Positions 54,997 to 63,170 of a stretch of 64,000 nt of DNA are shown here, piece by piece. The position numbers and the translations under genes are program-made. The notes beneath the pieces were generated by a model. The model did not search any database. It was not told where the DNA came from and worked only from the letters and a program-made list of their open reading frames with translations. The stretch spans positions 310,001-374,000 of the forward strand of contig CBDDDJ010000005.1 of the NCBI GenBank assembly GCA_965226475.1. Reading direction: 5' to 3'. The first letter of the stretch is position 1. The number at the start of each line of letters is the position of its first letter. This stretch comes from JASLMY01 sp965226475. GTDB lineage: Bacteria; Pseudomonadota; Alphaproteobacteria; GCA-2731375.

Positions 54997-55326
54997 ATGG
55001 ACGCGTTGAGGGACGACGAAAAAGTATTGGAGCAGGCCGCGGCCTGGAAGGCCGACGGCAAGGGCGTGGCGCTGGCGACCGTGGTCTCCACCTGGGGCTC
55101 TTCGCCCCGCCCGGTCGGCAGCCAGCTGGCGATCACCCAGGACGGCAACTTCGTCGGCTCCGTCTCCGGCGGCTGCATCGAGGGCGCGGTGGTGCACGAG
55201 GCGCGCCAGGTCATCGACCAGGGCGGAACCAGGATGCTGACCTACGGTGTCACCGACGAGATGGCCTGGGAGGTCGGACTCGCCTGCGGCGGCACGGTCG
55301 AGGTCTTCGTGGAGCCGGTCGAATGA
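54997..55326 (+). CDS. XdhC/CoxI family, N-terminal domain protein
   Basis: 109 aa, corresponding to the N-terminal XdhC_CoxI domain (PF02625-type): ATVVSTWGSSPRPVGSQLAI, GNFVGSVSGGCIEGAVV and LACGGTVEVFVEPVE. XdhC proteins bind molybdenum cofactor, promote its sulfuration and insert it into the hydroxylase. Here the protein is split over two genes; the Rossmann half follows with an ATGA overlap. Confidence 0.92.
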   Translation: MDALRDDEKVLEQAAAWKADGKGVALATVVSTWGSSPRPVGSQLAITQDGNFVGSVSGGCIEGAVVHEARQVIDQGGTRMLTYGVTDEMAWEVGLACGGTVEVFVEPVE

Positions 55327-56009
55327 GGGCCGATCTACTGGACAAGCTGCTCGCGGACCGGGCGGCCAAGCGACCGGTGGTGCTGGTGACCGACCTCGAG
55401 GACGGCGGCGGCGAACTGCTCTATCCGGGCGAGGCGGGCGGTGACGGCGCGGTGCGCGAGGCGGCCGAGGCGGCGGCCCGGGCCGACAAGAGCCGGATCA
55501 TCGAGCACGGTGGCAAGCGTCACTTCCTCAACGTCAACAACCCGCCGCTCCGCATGATCATCTGCGGCGCGGTGCACATCGCCCAGCCGCTTTCCCGCAT
55601 GGGCGCGCTGGCCGGCTACGACGTCACCGTGGTCGATCCGCGCGGCGCCTTCGCCAGCGAGGAGCGTTTTCCCGGCATTGCGCTCGGCCACGACTGGCCC
55701 GACGAAGCCATGGAGGCGCTGGCGCCCGACGGCCGGACGGCGGTGGTGACGCTGACGCACGACCCCAAGCTCGACGACCCCGCGCTGCTCGTGGCGCTCC
55801 GCTCCGCCGCCTTCTACATCGGCTCCCTCGGCTCCACCCGAACCCACGCCAAGCGCAAGGAACGGCTGGCGGCGGAAGGCCTGGACGACGCCACGCTCGC
55901 CCGCATCCACGGTCCCATCGGCCTCGATATCGGCGCCAAGTCGCCGGCGGAGATCGCCGTATCGATCATGGGCGAGATCACCGAGACGCTCCGGCGGAAG
56001 CTGGACTGA
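55323..56009 (+). CDS. XdhC Rossmann domain protein
   Basis: 228 aa, the C-terminal half of an XdhC/CoxI protein. A linker-like N-terminus is followed by the Rossmann core (MIICGAVHIAQPLSRMGALA, VTVVDPRGAFASEERFPG), VVTLTHDPKLDDPALLVALR, FYIGSLGSTRTHAKRKERL and GLDIGAKSPAEIAVSIMGEI. It acts with the preceding small protein in Moco handling. The next gene starts within its stop codon (TGATG at 56007-56011). Confidence 0.93.
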   Translation: MRADLLDKLLADRAAKRPVVLVTDLEDGGGELLYPGEAGGDGAVREAAEAAARADKSRIIEHGGKRHFLNVNNPPLRMIICGAVHIAQPLSRMGALAGYDVTVVDPRGAFASEERFPGIALGHDWPDEAMEALAPDGRTAVVTLTHDPKLDDPALLVALRSAAFYIGSLGSTRTHAKRKERLAAEGLDDATLARIHGPIGLDIGAKSPAEIAVSIMGEITETLRRKLD

Positions 56010-57634
56010 TGTATTTCGGCCCCCTGCCCGTGGCGGACGCCGCCGGCGCCATCCTGGCGCACGCCCAGTCCGTCCCTGGCCTGCGCATGAAAAAGGGGCG
56101 GGTGCTGTCGACGGGCGACATCGAGGCGCTCCGGGCGGCGGGGGTCGAGAGCGTGATCGCCGCCCGCCTGGAGGCCGACGACATGGCCGAGGACGAGGCG
56201 GCGGAGGCGATCGCGGGCACGCTCGCCGGCGAAGGCGTCCGCCGCCAGGCGGCGTTCACCGGCCGCGCCAACCTGATTTCCGAATACGACGGCGTGCTCA
56301 GGCTCGATTCCGCGCGGATCGACCGGCTGAATGGAATCGACGAGGCCATCACCGTCGCCACCCTGCCCGCCCATCACCGGGTGTGCGAGGGACAGATGCT
56401 GGCGACCATCAAGATCATTCCCTTCGCCGCGCCCCGGGCCGGGGTGGCGGCGGCGCTGGACGTGGCCGGCGAGGCCGGACCCCCGGTCGCCGTCGCGCCG
56501 CTGAAACCGCGCCGGGCGGCCCTGATCATGACGCGGTTGGCGACGACCAAGGACAGCGTCCTCGACAAGACCCGCGAGGTGCTGGCGAGCCGCCTGGACG
56601 AGCTCTCGAGCCGGATCGCGCATGAAGCGCGCTGCGCGCACGAGCGGGACGCCATCGGCCGGGAGATCGAGGCCGCGCTCGACGCGGGCGCCGATCCGGT
56701 GCTGATATTCGGCGCTTCCGCGATCACCGATCGGCGCGACGAGATCCCGTCGGGCATCGAGGCGGCGGGCGGCACGATCGACCATTTCGGCATGCCGGTC
56801 GACCCGGGCAACCTGCTGCTGCTGGGCCACAAGGGCGACGTCGCCATCATCGGGCTGCCGGGCTGCGCGCGCTCGCCGAAACTGAACGGCTTCGACTGGG
56901 TGTTGGAGCGCCTGGTGGCGGGCGTTCCGGTGACGCCCGACGACATCAAGGCGATGGGCACGGGCGGCCTGCTGATGGAGATCGCCAGCCGGCCGCAACC
57001 CCGCGCCGGCTCGGGCGCGGTCGAGCCCGCGCGCGCGCCCCGCATCTCCGCCCTGGTGCTCGCCGCCGGTCAATCGCGCCGCATGGGCCGTCGAAACAAA
57101 CTGCTGGCGGAGATCGAGGGGGTTCCGATGGTGGCCCGCGCGGCCGATGCCGCGCTCGCCTCGCAGGCCGGCGCCGTCGTCGTCGTCACCGGGCACGAGC
57201 CGGAGCTGGTCCGGGCTTGCCTGGCGGACCGCGACGTCCGTTTCGCCCACAGTCCCGATTATGCCGAAGGGTTGAGCCAATCGCTTCGCGCCGGGCTCGA
57301 AGCGCTCGGCGACGGGATCGACGGCGTGGTCGTCCTGCTGGGCGACATGCCGCGCGTCACCGCCGACCACATCGACCGGCTGATCGCGGCCTTCAACCCG
57401 CTGGAGGGCCGCGCCGTCTGCGTGCCCACGCGCGGCGGCAAACGCGGCAATCCGGTGCTCTTCGCCCGCCACCTGTTCGAGGAGATGCGCGAGGTCGCGG
57501 GCGACGTCGGCGCCCGCCACCTGATCGGCGCGCACGAGGACGAACTAGTGGAAGTGGCGATGGAGGACGACGCCATCTTCGTCGACGTGGATACGCCCGA
57601 GGCGCTGACGGAAATCACGAGCCGGTCGACCTGA
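56009..57634 (+). CDS. Fusion of MoCF-biosynthesis domain and MocA/MobA-like nucleotidyltransferase
   Basis: 541 aa. Residues 1-330 resemble molybdopterin-binding/MoeA-like proteins (LPVADAAGAILAHAQSVPGL, VLSTGDIEALRAAGVESVIA, VLIFGASAITDRRDEIPSGI, NLLLLGHKGDVAIIGLPGCA). Residues 347-541 are an NTP-transferase domain (ISALVLAAGQSRRMGRRNKL, VVVVTGHEPELV, VVVLLGDMPRVT, FVDVDTPEAL) like MocA, the CTP:molybdopterin cytidylyltransferase. So it likely makes the cytosine-dinucleotide form of the cofactor used by CoxL-type enzymes. Last gene of the cox operon; its 3' end overlaps the convergent hydrolase gene by 20 bp. Confidence 0.92.
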   Translation: MYFGPLPVADAAGAILAHAQSVPGLRMKKGRVLSTGDIEALRAAGVESVIAARLEADDMAEDEAAEAIAGTLAGEGVRRQAAFTGRANLISEYDGVLRLDSARIDRLNGIDEAITVATLPAHHRVCEGQMLATIKIIPFAAPRAGVAAALDVAGEAGPPVAVAPLKPRRAALIMTRLATTKDSVLDKTREVLASRLDELSSRIAHEARCAHERDAIGREIEAALDAGADPVLIFGASAITDRRDEIPSGIEAAGGTIDHFGMPVDPGNLLLLGHKGDVAIIGLPGCARSPKLNGFDWVLERLVAGVPVTPDDIKAMGTGGLLMEIASRPQPRAGSGAVEPARAPRISALVLAAGQSRRMGRRNKLLAEIEGVPMVARAADAALASQAGAVVVVTGHEPELVRACLADRDVRFAHSPDYAEGLSQSLRAGLEALGDGIDGVVVLLGDMPRVTADHIDRLIAAFNPLEGRAVCVPTRGGKRGNPVLFARHLFEEMREVAGDVGARHLIGAHEDELVEVAMEDDAIFVDVDTPEALTEITSRST

Positions 57635-58454
57635 CGCCCTTGGGCGGGGCCAGAACTTCCCGCAGGAACTGGATCACGCTTTCGGCGGCGCCGAAGTCGT
57701 CAAGGTTGCCGTGGCCGGCCCCCGGCAGGAAGATACCCTTCTTCGGCTCCGGCGCCGCCGCGAAGAGCCGACGGCCGAAATCGACCGGGATCACGCGGTC
57801 CGCCTCGCCGTGGATCACCAGCAGGGGCGCGCCGATCCCCTCGATGCGGGAAAGTGAATCGAAGCGGTCCTTCATCAACCATTTCACCGGAATGATCGGA
57901 TAGGCGCGCTGGCCGACGTCGGCGGTCGAGGTGTAGGGGCTTTCCAGAACCACCGCGCCCACCTCGTGTTCGCTGGCCATGGCCACCGCGACGCCGGTGC
58001 CGAGGGATTCTCCGACGAGGCCGACGCGCGAACCCGGAACCTCGCGTCCGGCGAGGAAGGCCAGCGCGGCGCGGCCGTCGGCATAGAGGCCCTCCTCCGT
58101 CGGTTTACCCGGATTGTCGCCGTAACCCCGGTAGCTCACCAGCAGCAAGCCGAAGCCGGCATCGAGGAAACGGCGCGCCCGCTCCGCCCGCCAGGAGATG
58201 TTGCCGGCATTGCCGTGGAAATAGACCAATTCCGCCATGCCCGGCTCGACCGGGGGGCGGTACCAGGCGACGAGGTCCAGCCCGTCCTGGGTCCGAAGCG
58301 CCACCGCCTCCATGTCACCGAGGCCGACGGCGGCCGGCGCCGGAAGGTCGCCCACCGGGTGATACATCATGGAGCGCTGGATCAAATACATCGCGCCGAC
58401 GACGCCGACATAGACCCCCGCCCCCAACAGGCCAAATTTCAGCATGCCGTTCAT
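57615..58454 (-). CDS. Alpha/beta hydrolase, BEM46-like
   Basis: 279-aa serine hydrolase. One N-terminal membrane anchor (FGLLGAGVYVGVVGAMYLIQ, about residues 7-26) is followed by RSMMYHP, the usual BEM46-type lead-in. FHGNAGNISWRAERAR forms the oxyanion-hole region, VGLVGESLGTGVAVA the nucleophile elbow (Ser), VIHGEADRVIPV the Asp and GAGHGNLDDFG the His. Likely a membrane-anchored esterase/thioesterase. Substrate unknown. Confidence 0.9.
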   Translation of the reverse strand: MNGMLKFGLLGAGVYVGVVGAMYLIQRSMMYHPVGDLPAPAAVGLGDMEAVALRTQDGLDLVAWYRPPVEPGMAELVYFHGNAGNISWRAERARRFLDAGFGLLLVSYRGYGDNPGKPTEEGLYADGRAALAFLAGREVPGSRVGLVGESLGTGVAVAMASEHEVGAVVLESPYTSTADVGQRAYPIIPVKWLMKDRFDSLSRIEGIGAPLLVIHGEADRVIPVDFGRRLFAAAPEPKKGIFLPGAGHGNLDDFGAAESVIQFLREVLAPPKGVRSTGS

Positions 58455-58577
58455 GCCGCCCTCCGAAGCCCGCGCACTATAAAAGCGCCGGGGGCGAAGC
58501 GATAGCGAACGAACGGTCCGGCGCGACGCGCGAAATTCCAGGGCCCGCCCCGACCGACGCTATCCGGCGCGCGAGGA

Positions 58578-58880
58578 TCACGCCTTCTTCCCCGGCCGCC
58601 GGGACGGAGGCGGCGGAGATGGCGGGGTTTCGGGCGCGCGGCGCTTGGCGCGGCGGAAGAGCAGGCGCGCGAGGAAGATGGGCACCACGACGATGGCGCC
58701 CAGCAAAATCCATTCCGTCCCGGCCTTGAAGACGCCCGAGGCGTTCTCCACGACGTAATGCGCCGCCTTGCCGAGGGAACGCAGATAGTCCAGCACGTCG
58801 ATGCTCAGCCAGCTCATGACCATCCCGACCAACAGGCAGACGAGGATGAGCTTCAAGGCGGTCTTCACTTTGGGCGACAT
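58578..58880 (-). CDS. Small membrane protein (DUF6460-like)
   Basis: 100 aa. Helix 1 KTALKLILVCLLVGMVMSWL (about 6-25), a short amphipathic middle (SIDVLDYLRSLGKAAHYVVE) and helix 2 WILLGAIVVVPIFLARLLF (about 57-75), then a basic Pro-rich tail. The layout matches the alphaproteobacterial integral membrane proteins annotated DUF6460. Start 58880 (MSPKVKTALKL) is chosen because the upstream extension is Arg/Pro-rich shadow coding. Confidence 0.75.
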   Translation of the reverse strand: MSPKVKTALKLILVCLLVGMVMSWLSIDVLDYLRSLGKAAHYVVENASGVFKAGTEWILLGAIVVVPIFLARLLFRRAKRRAPETPPSPPPPSRRPGKKA

Positions 58881-59079
58881 CGCGGGCGTTCCCGGGGGCT
58901 CGAATCGGCGGCCAGAATGGCACAGCGCCACCGCCGACGGAACCGGTCCGAAACGAACCGGCCGTCGCGGCATGGTTCATTACAAAAAGCAACGGACAAA
59001 TGGTCTTTTTTGCGCTACAATTCGTATCACGCGATGAAACGCGTCTCCTGGCCGCCCTTGGCGAAAACGGAACAAGCAC

Positions 59080-59859
59080 ATGGTCGACAAACCGGCACGA
59101 CTGAGGTGGGCGCGCAGCCTGGAGTACGACTCCGCCGCCGAATTCGCCCGGGTTCTGGAAATTCCCGAGGTCACCTATCGGGCGCACGAGTCCGGTACCC
59201 GCAACTTCGGCGAGGCGGCGGCCCGGCGCTATGCGGCGCACCTCGGCGTCAGCTGGGTCTGGCTCCTGACCGGCGAAGGCCAGCCGGGCTTGGCCGATCC
59301 CCGCTTGCGGCCGGGCCATTTCGGCGAGGTGCCCGGCGGCGAACTCGAGCAAACGGCGGCCGGGGCGGGCGGTGGCGCGGCGGCGGAGGGGGGGATCGCC
59401 GATCCCCAGCGCGCCACGCCCGTGGGCCAGGCGATCACGTCGCGCGCCATGCCGCGCGACGTCGAGGTCCACGGCACCGCCGTCGGCGGCGACGGCGGCG
59501 AGTTCGCCTTCAACGGCGAGGTAATCGATCGCGTGCGCCGCCCACCGGGCGTCGCGGCGGCGAGCGGCATTTTCGCGGTCTACGTCTCGGGCGATTCGAT
59601 GGCGCCGCGCTACGATCCGGGCGACCTGGTCTACGTCAATCCGCACCTGCCGGCCCGTGCCGGCACCGACGTCATCGTCGAGCTGCACGGCGCCGACGGT
59701 GAACCGGGTCCCTGCTTCGTGAAGCGCTTGCTACGGCGCGCCGGCGGACAGGTCGTGCTGGCCCAGTTCAACCCGCCCCGCGACGACATCCAAATCGCCG
59801 AGACGCGGATCAAGCAGGTTTACCGCATTCTGACCACGGCCGAACTGTTGGGCATCTGA
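59080..59859 (+). CDS. XRE-S24 transcriptional repressor
   Basis: 259-aa LexA/CI-type regulator. The N-terminal helix-turn-helix covers about residues 8-55 (SAAEFARVLEIPEVTYRAHE, ... YAAHLGVSWVWLLTGEG), a Gly/Ala-rich linker follows, and the S24 domain has the Ser in YVSGDSMAPRYDPGDLVYVN and the Lys in PCFVKRLLRR. The Ala-Gly cleavage bond of LexA is not evident (VHGTAVGGDGG), so it may dimerise without self-cleavage. The AT-rich leader at 58978-59035 contains TACAAT at about 59022 with a CGGACA 18 bp upstream, a plausible promoter. Targets unknown. Confidence 0.9.
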   Translation: MVDKPARLRWARSLEYDSAAEFARVLEIPEVTYRAHESGTRNFGEAAARRYAAHLGVSWVWLLTGEGQPGLADPRLRPGHFGEVPGGELEQTAAGAGGGAAAEGGIADPQRATPVGQAITSRAMPRDVEVHGTAVGGDGGEFAFNGEVIDRVRRPPGVAAASGIFAVYVSGDSMAPRYDPGDLVYVNPHLPARAGTDVIVELHGADGEPGPCFVKRLLRRAGGQVVLAQFNPPRDDIQIAETRIKQVYRILTTAELLGI

Positions 59860-59904
59860 TCGCGCGCCCGACCCCCTCCTCCCGCCGGCAACGACGAGCG
59901 TGTC

Positions 59905-61674
59905 ATGACAGACGATAAAGTGACCCACCCGGAACGGGAACGCCCGGTCCCGGCCAACACCCAGGCGCTCGGCTGGACAAGCGATGCGATCGCCGAGATG
60001 CTCCGGCGGCTCGAAATCGAATATGTCGCCCTCGTCCCCGGCTCCAGCTACCGGGGTCTGCACGACAGCCTGGTGAACCATCTCGGCAACCAGGCGCCCG
60101 GCATGCTGGTCTGCCTGCACGAGGAACATGCCGTCGCCATCGCGCACGGCTATGCCAAGGTGCGCGACCGGGCCATGGCCGCCGCCGTGCATGCCAACGT
60201 CGGCCTGATGCATGCCACCATGGCGATCTTCAACGCCTGGTGCGACCGCCAGCCGGTCCTGGTGCTGGGCGCCACCGGGCCGGTCGACGCGGCCAGGCGG
60301 CGGCCCTGGATCGACTGGATCCACACCGCGCGCGACCAGGGGGCACTCGTGCGCGCCTACGTCAAATGGGACGAACAGCCGGCAAGCGCCCAGGCCGCCG
60401 TCGACGCCATGGCCCGGGCCTCGAAGCTCGCCAACGAGGCGCCCCGGGCGCCGGTCTATCTCTGCTTCGACGTGGGCTTGCAGGAAGCAGCGCTGGACCA
60501 GGCGCCGCGCTTTCCCGACCTCGCCCGCCACCGCCCGGCACCGGTGGCGGAACCAGCGCGGGACGCGGCGCGGGCGGCCGCGCGGGCCCTTCGGGGGGCG
60601 AAGGCACCGCTGATTCTGGCCGGCCGCGTCTCCCGCGACATGGACCATTGGCGGGCCCGAATCGCGCTGGCCGAAAATTTGGGCGCGAATGTGCTGACCG
60701 ATCAGAAGGCCTCGGCGGCCTTCCCGACGGCCCACCCCCTGCACGCGCGGCCGCCGGTCTTCTTCCTCGACGAGGCGGCCAGGGAACTGATCGGGAGCGC
60801 CGACGTCATCCTCTCCCTCGACTGGATCGACCTCGGCGGCACGCTGGGCCAGGTTTGGGTGGACGAGGCCGTGGGCGCGACGGTGATCGGCGCCTCGCTC
60901 GACGAGCGGCTCGCCAACGGCTGGAGCTACGACCACCAGGCACCGGCGGCGCTCGACATCGATCTCGGCGCCGACCCCGACACCGCGGTCGCCGCGCTGA
61001 ACGAAGTCCTGGGCGCCGGCGCGCCGGCGGACGAGTCGCGGACCGCGCCGCCACCGACCGACATCCCCGCTTCGGGCCCGATCAACCTCGAGATCCTGGC
61101 CCGCGGACTCGAGGCGGCGACGGGGGAGCGGGAGCGGAGCTTGATCCGTCTGCCGCTGGGCTGGCCGGGGGCCTACTGCCGCTTCGATCACCCGCTGGCG
61201 TTTTTCGGCTACGACGGCGGCGCCGGACTCGGCTCCGGTCCCGGCATGGCGGTGGGCGCGGCCTTGGCCTTGCGGGGGAGCGGCCGGCTGCCGATCGCCG
61301 TGCTGGGCGACGGGGATTTTCTGATGTCGGCCACGGCGCTGTGGACCGCCGCGCACTACGAGATCCCCCTGCTCGTCGTCGTCGCCAACAACGGCTCCTA
61401 CTTCAACGACGAACTGCACCAGGAACGCGTCGCCCTCGCCCGTGGCCGCCCGGTGCAAAACCGCTGGATCGGCCAGCGCCTGGACGAGCCGCCGGTCGAC
61501 ATCCCGGGCCTCGCCCGATCATTGGGCGCCCAAGCTCCCGAGACGGTCCGCGACGCGGGCGCCCTGGCGAACGCACTGGCGAAGGCCGTCGACGCAGTCG
61601 CCGCCGGCGGCCTCCTCGTCCTCGACGTCGCCGTCGACCCGGGCTACGCGACGGAGATGGTTTCGAAGGACTAG
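59905..61674 (+). CDS. Thiamine-diphosphate-dependent enzyme, acetolactate-synthase-like (second copy)
   Basis: 589 aa, IlvB-superfamily enzyme unrelated in detail to the one at 42179. The catalytic Glu is in VCLHEEHAVAIAHGYAKVRD. The central domain is ALRGAKAPLILAGRVSRDMD. The ThDP/Mg motif is AVLGDGDFLMSATALWTAAH ... VVVANNGSYFNDELH. Substrate unknown; benzoylformate-decarboxylase or 2-hydroxyacyl-CoA-lyase-like chemistry is possible. Monocistronic, 45 bp downstream of the S24 repressor, which might control it. Confidence 0.88.
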   Translation: MTDDKVTHPERERPVPANTQALGWTSDAIAEMLRRLEIEYVALVPGSSYRGLHDSLVNHLGNQAPGMLVCLHEEHAVAIAHGYAKVRDRAMAAAVHANVGLMHATMAIFNAWCDRQPVLVLGATGPVDAARRRPWIDWIHTARDQGALVRAYVKWDEQPASAQAAVDAMARASKLANEAPRAPVYLCFDVGLQEAALDQAPRFPDLARHRPAPVAEPARDAARAAARALRGAKAPLILAGRVSRDMDHWRARIALAENLGANVLTDQKASAAFPTAHPLHARPPVFFLDEAARELIGSADVILSLDWIDLGGTLGQVWVDEAVGATVIGASLDERLANGWSYDHQAPAALDIDLGADPDTAVAALNEVLGAGAPADESRTAPPPTDIPASGPINLEILARGLEAATGERERSLIRLPLGWPGAYCRFDHPLAFFGYDGGAGLGSGPGMAVGAALALRGSGRLPIAVLGDGDFLMSATALWTAAHYEIPLLVVVANNGSYFNDELHQERVALARGRPVQNRWIGQRLDEPPVDIPGLARSLGAQAPETVRDAGALANALAKAVDAVAAGGLLVLDVAVDPGYATEMVSKD

Positions 61675-61721
61675 AGTCTTTCAGGGCTTGTCCCGGCGAT
61701 TCGGATCAAACTTGAGCCGCG

Positions 61722-62096
61722 CTAGCCCTCCCCTGGGTGGGTCGGATCGAACAGGCCGCCCTCCAGATGGCGATGGCCCCACTGCATGATTTGCAGAAGC
61801 GCCGGCTCCAGCGCGCGGCCGGCCTCGGTCAGGTGGTAGGCGTAACGGACGGGGCGGCTCTGATAGGGCTCTCGACGCACCAGGCCCCATCGCATCAGGC
61901 GGCGCAGCCGGTCCGCCAGGATATTGGTCGGAATCCGTTCATCGCTGTCCTGAAGCGCCCGGAACGTATGCTTGCCGTGCCACAGCATGTCGCGGGCGAT
62001 GAGCAAGGTCCATTTGTCGCCCAAGAGTTCCAGCGTCCGCGCGATCGAACAATCCGAGCGGAAGGCATGGTCTTTCGGGATCGGTAGTTCGGTCAT
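61722..62096 (-). CDS. HxlR-family transcriptional regulator
   Basis: 124-aa winged-helix regulator. It shows the N-terminal Cys (FRSDCSIARTLELLGDKWTL), the HTH region (FRALQDSDERIPTNILADRL), and the wing (YQSRPVRYAYHLTEAGRALE). Many HxlR proteins sense aldehydes or redox change through that Cys. Start 62096 (MTELPIPKDH); the frame remains open upstream but is not protein-like. Divergent from the EamA transporter gene, with two palindromes between them. Confidence 0.94.
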   Translation of the reverse strand: MTELPIPKDHAFRSDCSIARTLELLGDKWTLLIARDMLWHGKHTFRALQDSDERIPTNILADRLRRLMRWGLVRREPYQSRPVRYAYHLTEAGRALEPALLQIMQWGHRHLEGGLFDPTHPGEG

Positions 62097-62139
62097 GGCC
62101 GGGTTCCGCCGTCGGTTTGATCGAGGCCATTCTATCGGA

Positions 62140-62162
62140 GTGACTTGCATCTTGGAAGTCAC
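62140..62162. promoter_or_regulatory. Palindromic operator 1 (HxlR candidate)
   Basis: GTGACTT-N9-AAGTCAC, perfect 7-bp arms with a 9-bp centre. It lies 43 bp from the hxlR start. Similar to operator 2; centre-to-centre spacing is 33 bp, about three helical turns. Confidence 0.75.
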
Positions 62163-62170
62163 GGTGCTAC

Positions 62171-62197
62171 GTGTCACTTCCATATTGAAAGTGACAC
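62171..62197. promoter_or_regulatory. Palindromic operator 2 (HxlR candidate)
   Basis: GTGTCACTT-N9-AAGTGACAC, perfect 9-bp arms with the same 9-bp centre as operator 1. It ends 37 bp before the EamA start, a position suited to repression of that promoter. Confidence 0.78.
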
Positions 62198-62234
62198 GCG
62201 GGAAAGTCATGTCGCGGACCATGGGAACGACACC

Positions 62235-63170
62235 ATGAGCAAGCTTGCCCTGGCGAACCTGGCGGCCGCGGCGGCGGCCACGAGCGCTGGCGCCTCCGTG
62301 GTCGCGACCCGTCTGGTCGTCGGTGAAATCGACCCGGTGACGCTGGCCTTCCGCCGCTACGTCATCGCCGTGATTTGCCTCGCGCCGATGCTTCCCTTCA
62401 TCTGGCCGAAGCGCTGGATCGGCTGGGCCGAGATCGGGAAAATCGCCGCCCTCGGGGCCTTGTTCTTCGGCCTCTTTCCCTGGGCGTTCAGCGCTTCGCT
62501 GCAATACACGACCGCGGCCCGAGGCGCGATCAGCCTGGCCACGATCCCGATTCAGACCCTGATCATCGCCGCCATCTTCGGCCACGAGCGCTTGACCCGC
62601 GCCAAGACCATCGGCGTCTCCCTGGCCTTCGCCGGCATCCTCGTCGTCTTCGGTCCCGAGGCGCTCGCGGCGGACGGGGGCGACTATCTGTTCGGCGACG
62701 GGCTGATGCTCTTCGGCGCGGCGTGCGCCGCCCTCTATTCCGTCTTCGGGCGAGCGACCTTCGGCCGGCACGGCCCGATGTTCGTCACCGTGCTGGCGAT
62801 GATCTTCGGCGTTCTGGCACTGCTTCCCCTATGGCTGGCCGGCGGCGCCACGGCCGGCATGCCCCGGCTCACCACGAACGGCTGGCTGGCGGTGCTCTTT
62901 CTCGGAACCGTCGGAGGCGCGCCGCAGTTCACGCTCTTCACCTGGGCGCTCCGCTGGCTCCCGCCCACCAGAACCGTCATCTACCTGACCTTGAATCCGA
63001 TCTCGGCGATGTTCCTGGCCGTCCTGCTGCTCGGCGAGGCCGTGACGGCAAGCCTACTGATCGGACTCCTGTTCGTCCTCGGCGCCATCTTCCTCGCCAA
63101 TCCGCCGGGGAAGAGCGGCCGGCAACCCGTCACCACCACCCAAACCCCATCGAAACGCGAGGCGGCATGA
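62235..63170 (+). CDS. EamA/DMT-superfamily exporter
   Basis: 311-aa drug/metabolite transporter with about ten transmembrane helices in two EamA repeats (e.g. ALGALFFGLFPWAFSASLQY, VLAMIFGVLALLPLWLAGG, LLIGLLFVLGAIFLANPPG). Conserved helix signals include TTAARGAISLATIPIQTLII and PPTRTVIYLTLNPISAMFLA. It would be an inner-membrane exporter of amino acids or related metabolites. Coupled by ATGA to the cysteine-synthase-like gene, so the export substrate may be a product or precursor of that enzyme. Confidence 0.92.
   Translation: MSKLALANLAAAAAATSAGASVVATRLVVGEIDPVTLAFRRYVIAVICLAPMLPFIWPKRWIGWAEIGKIAALGALFFGLFPWAFSASLQYTTAARGAISLATIPIQTLIIAAIFGHERLTRAKTIGVSLAFAGILVVFGPEALAADGGDYLFGDGLMLFGAACAALYSVFGRATFGRHGPMFVTVLAMIFGVLALLPLWLAGGATAGMPRLTTNGWLAVLFLGTVGGAPQFTLFTWALRWLPPTRTVIYLTLNPISAMFLAVLLLGEAVTASLLIGLLFVLGAIFLANPPGKSGRQPVTTTQTPSKREAA

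Noticed and set aside
61722..62771. Long N-terminal extension of the HxlR regulator
   Set aside because: The extra 225 codons are antisense to the EamA gene and cross the operators; family start is at 62096.
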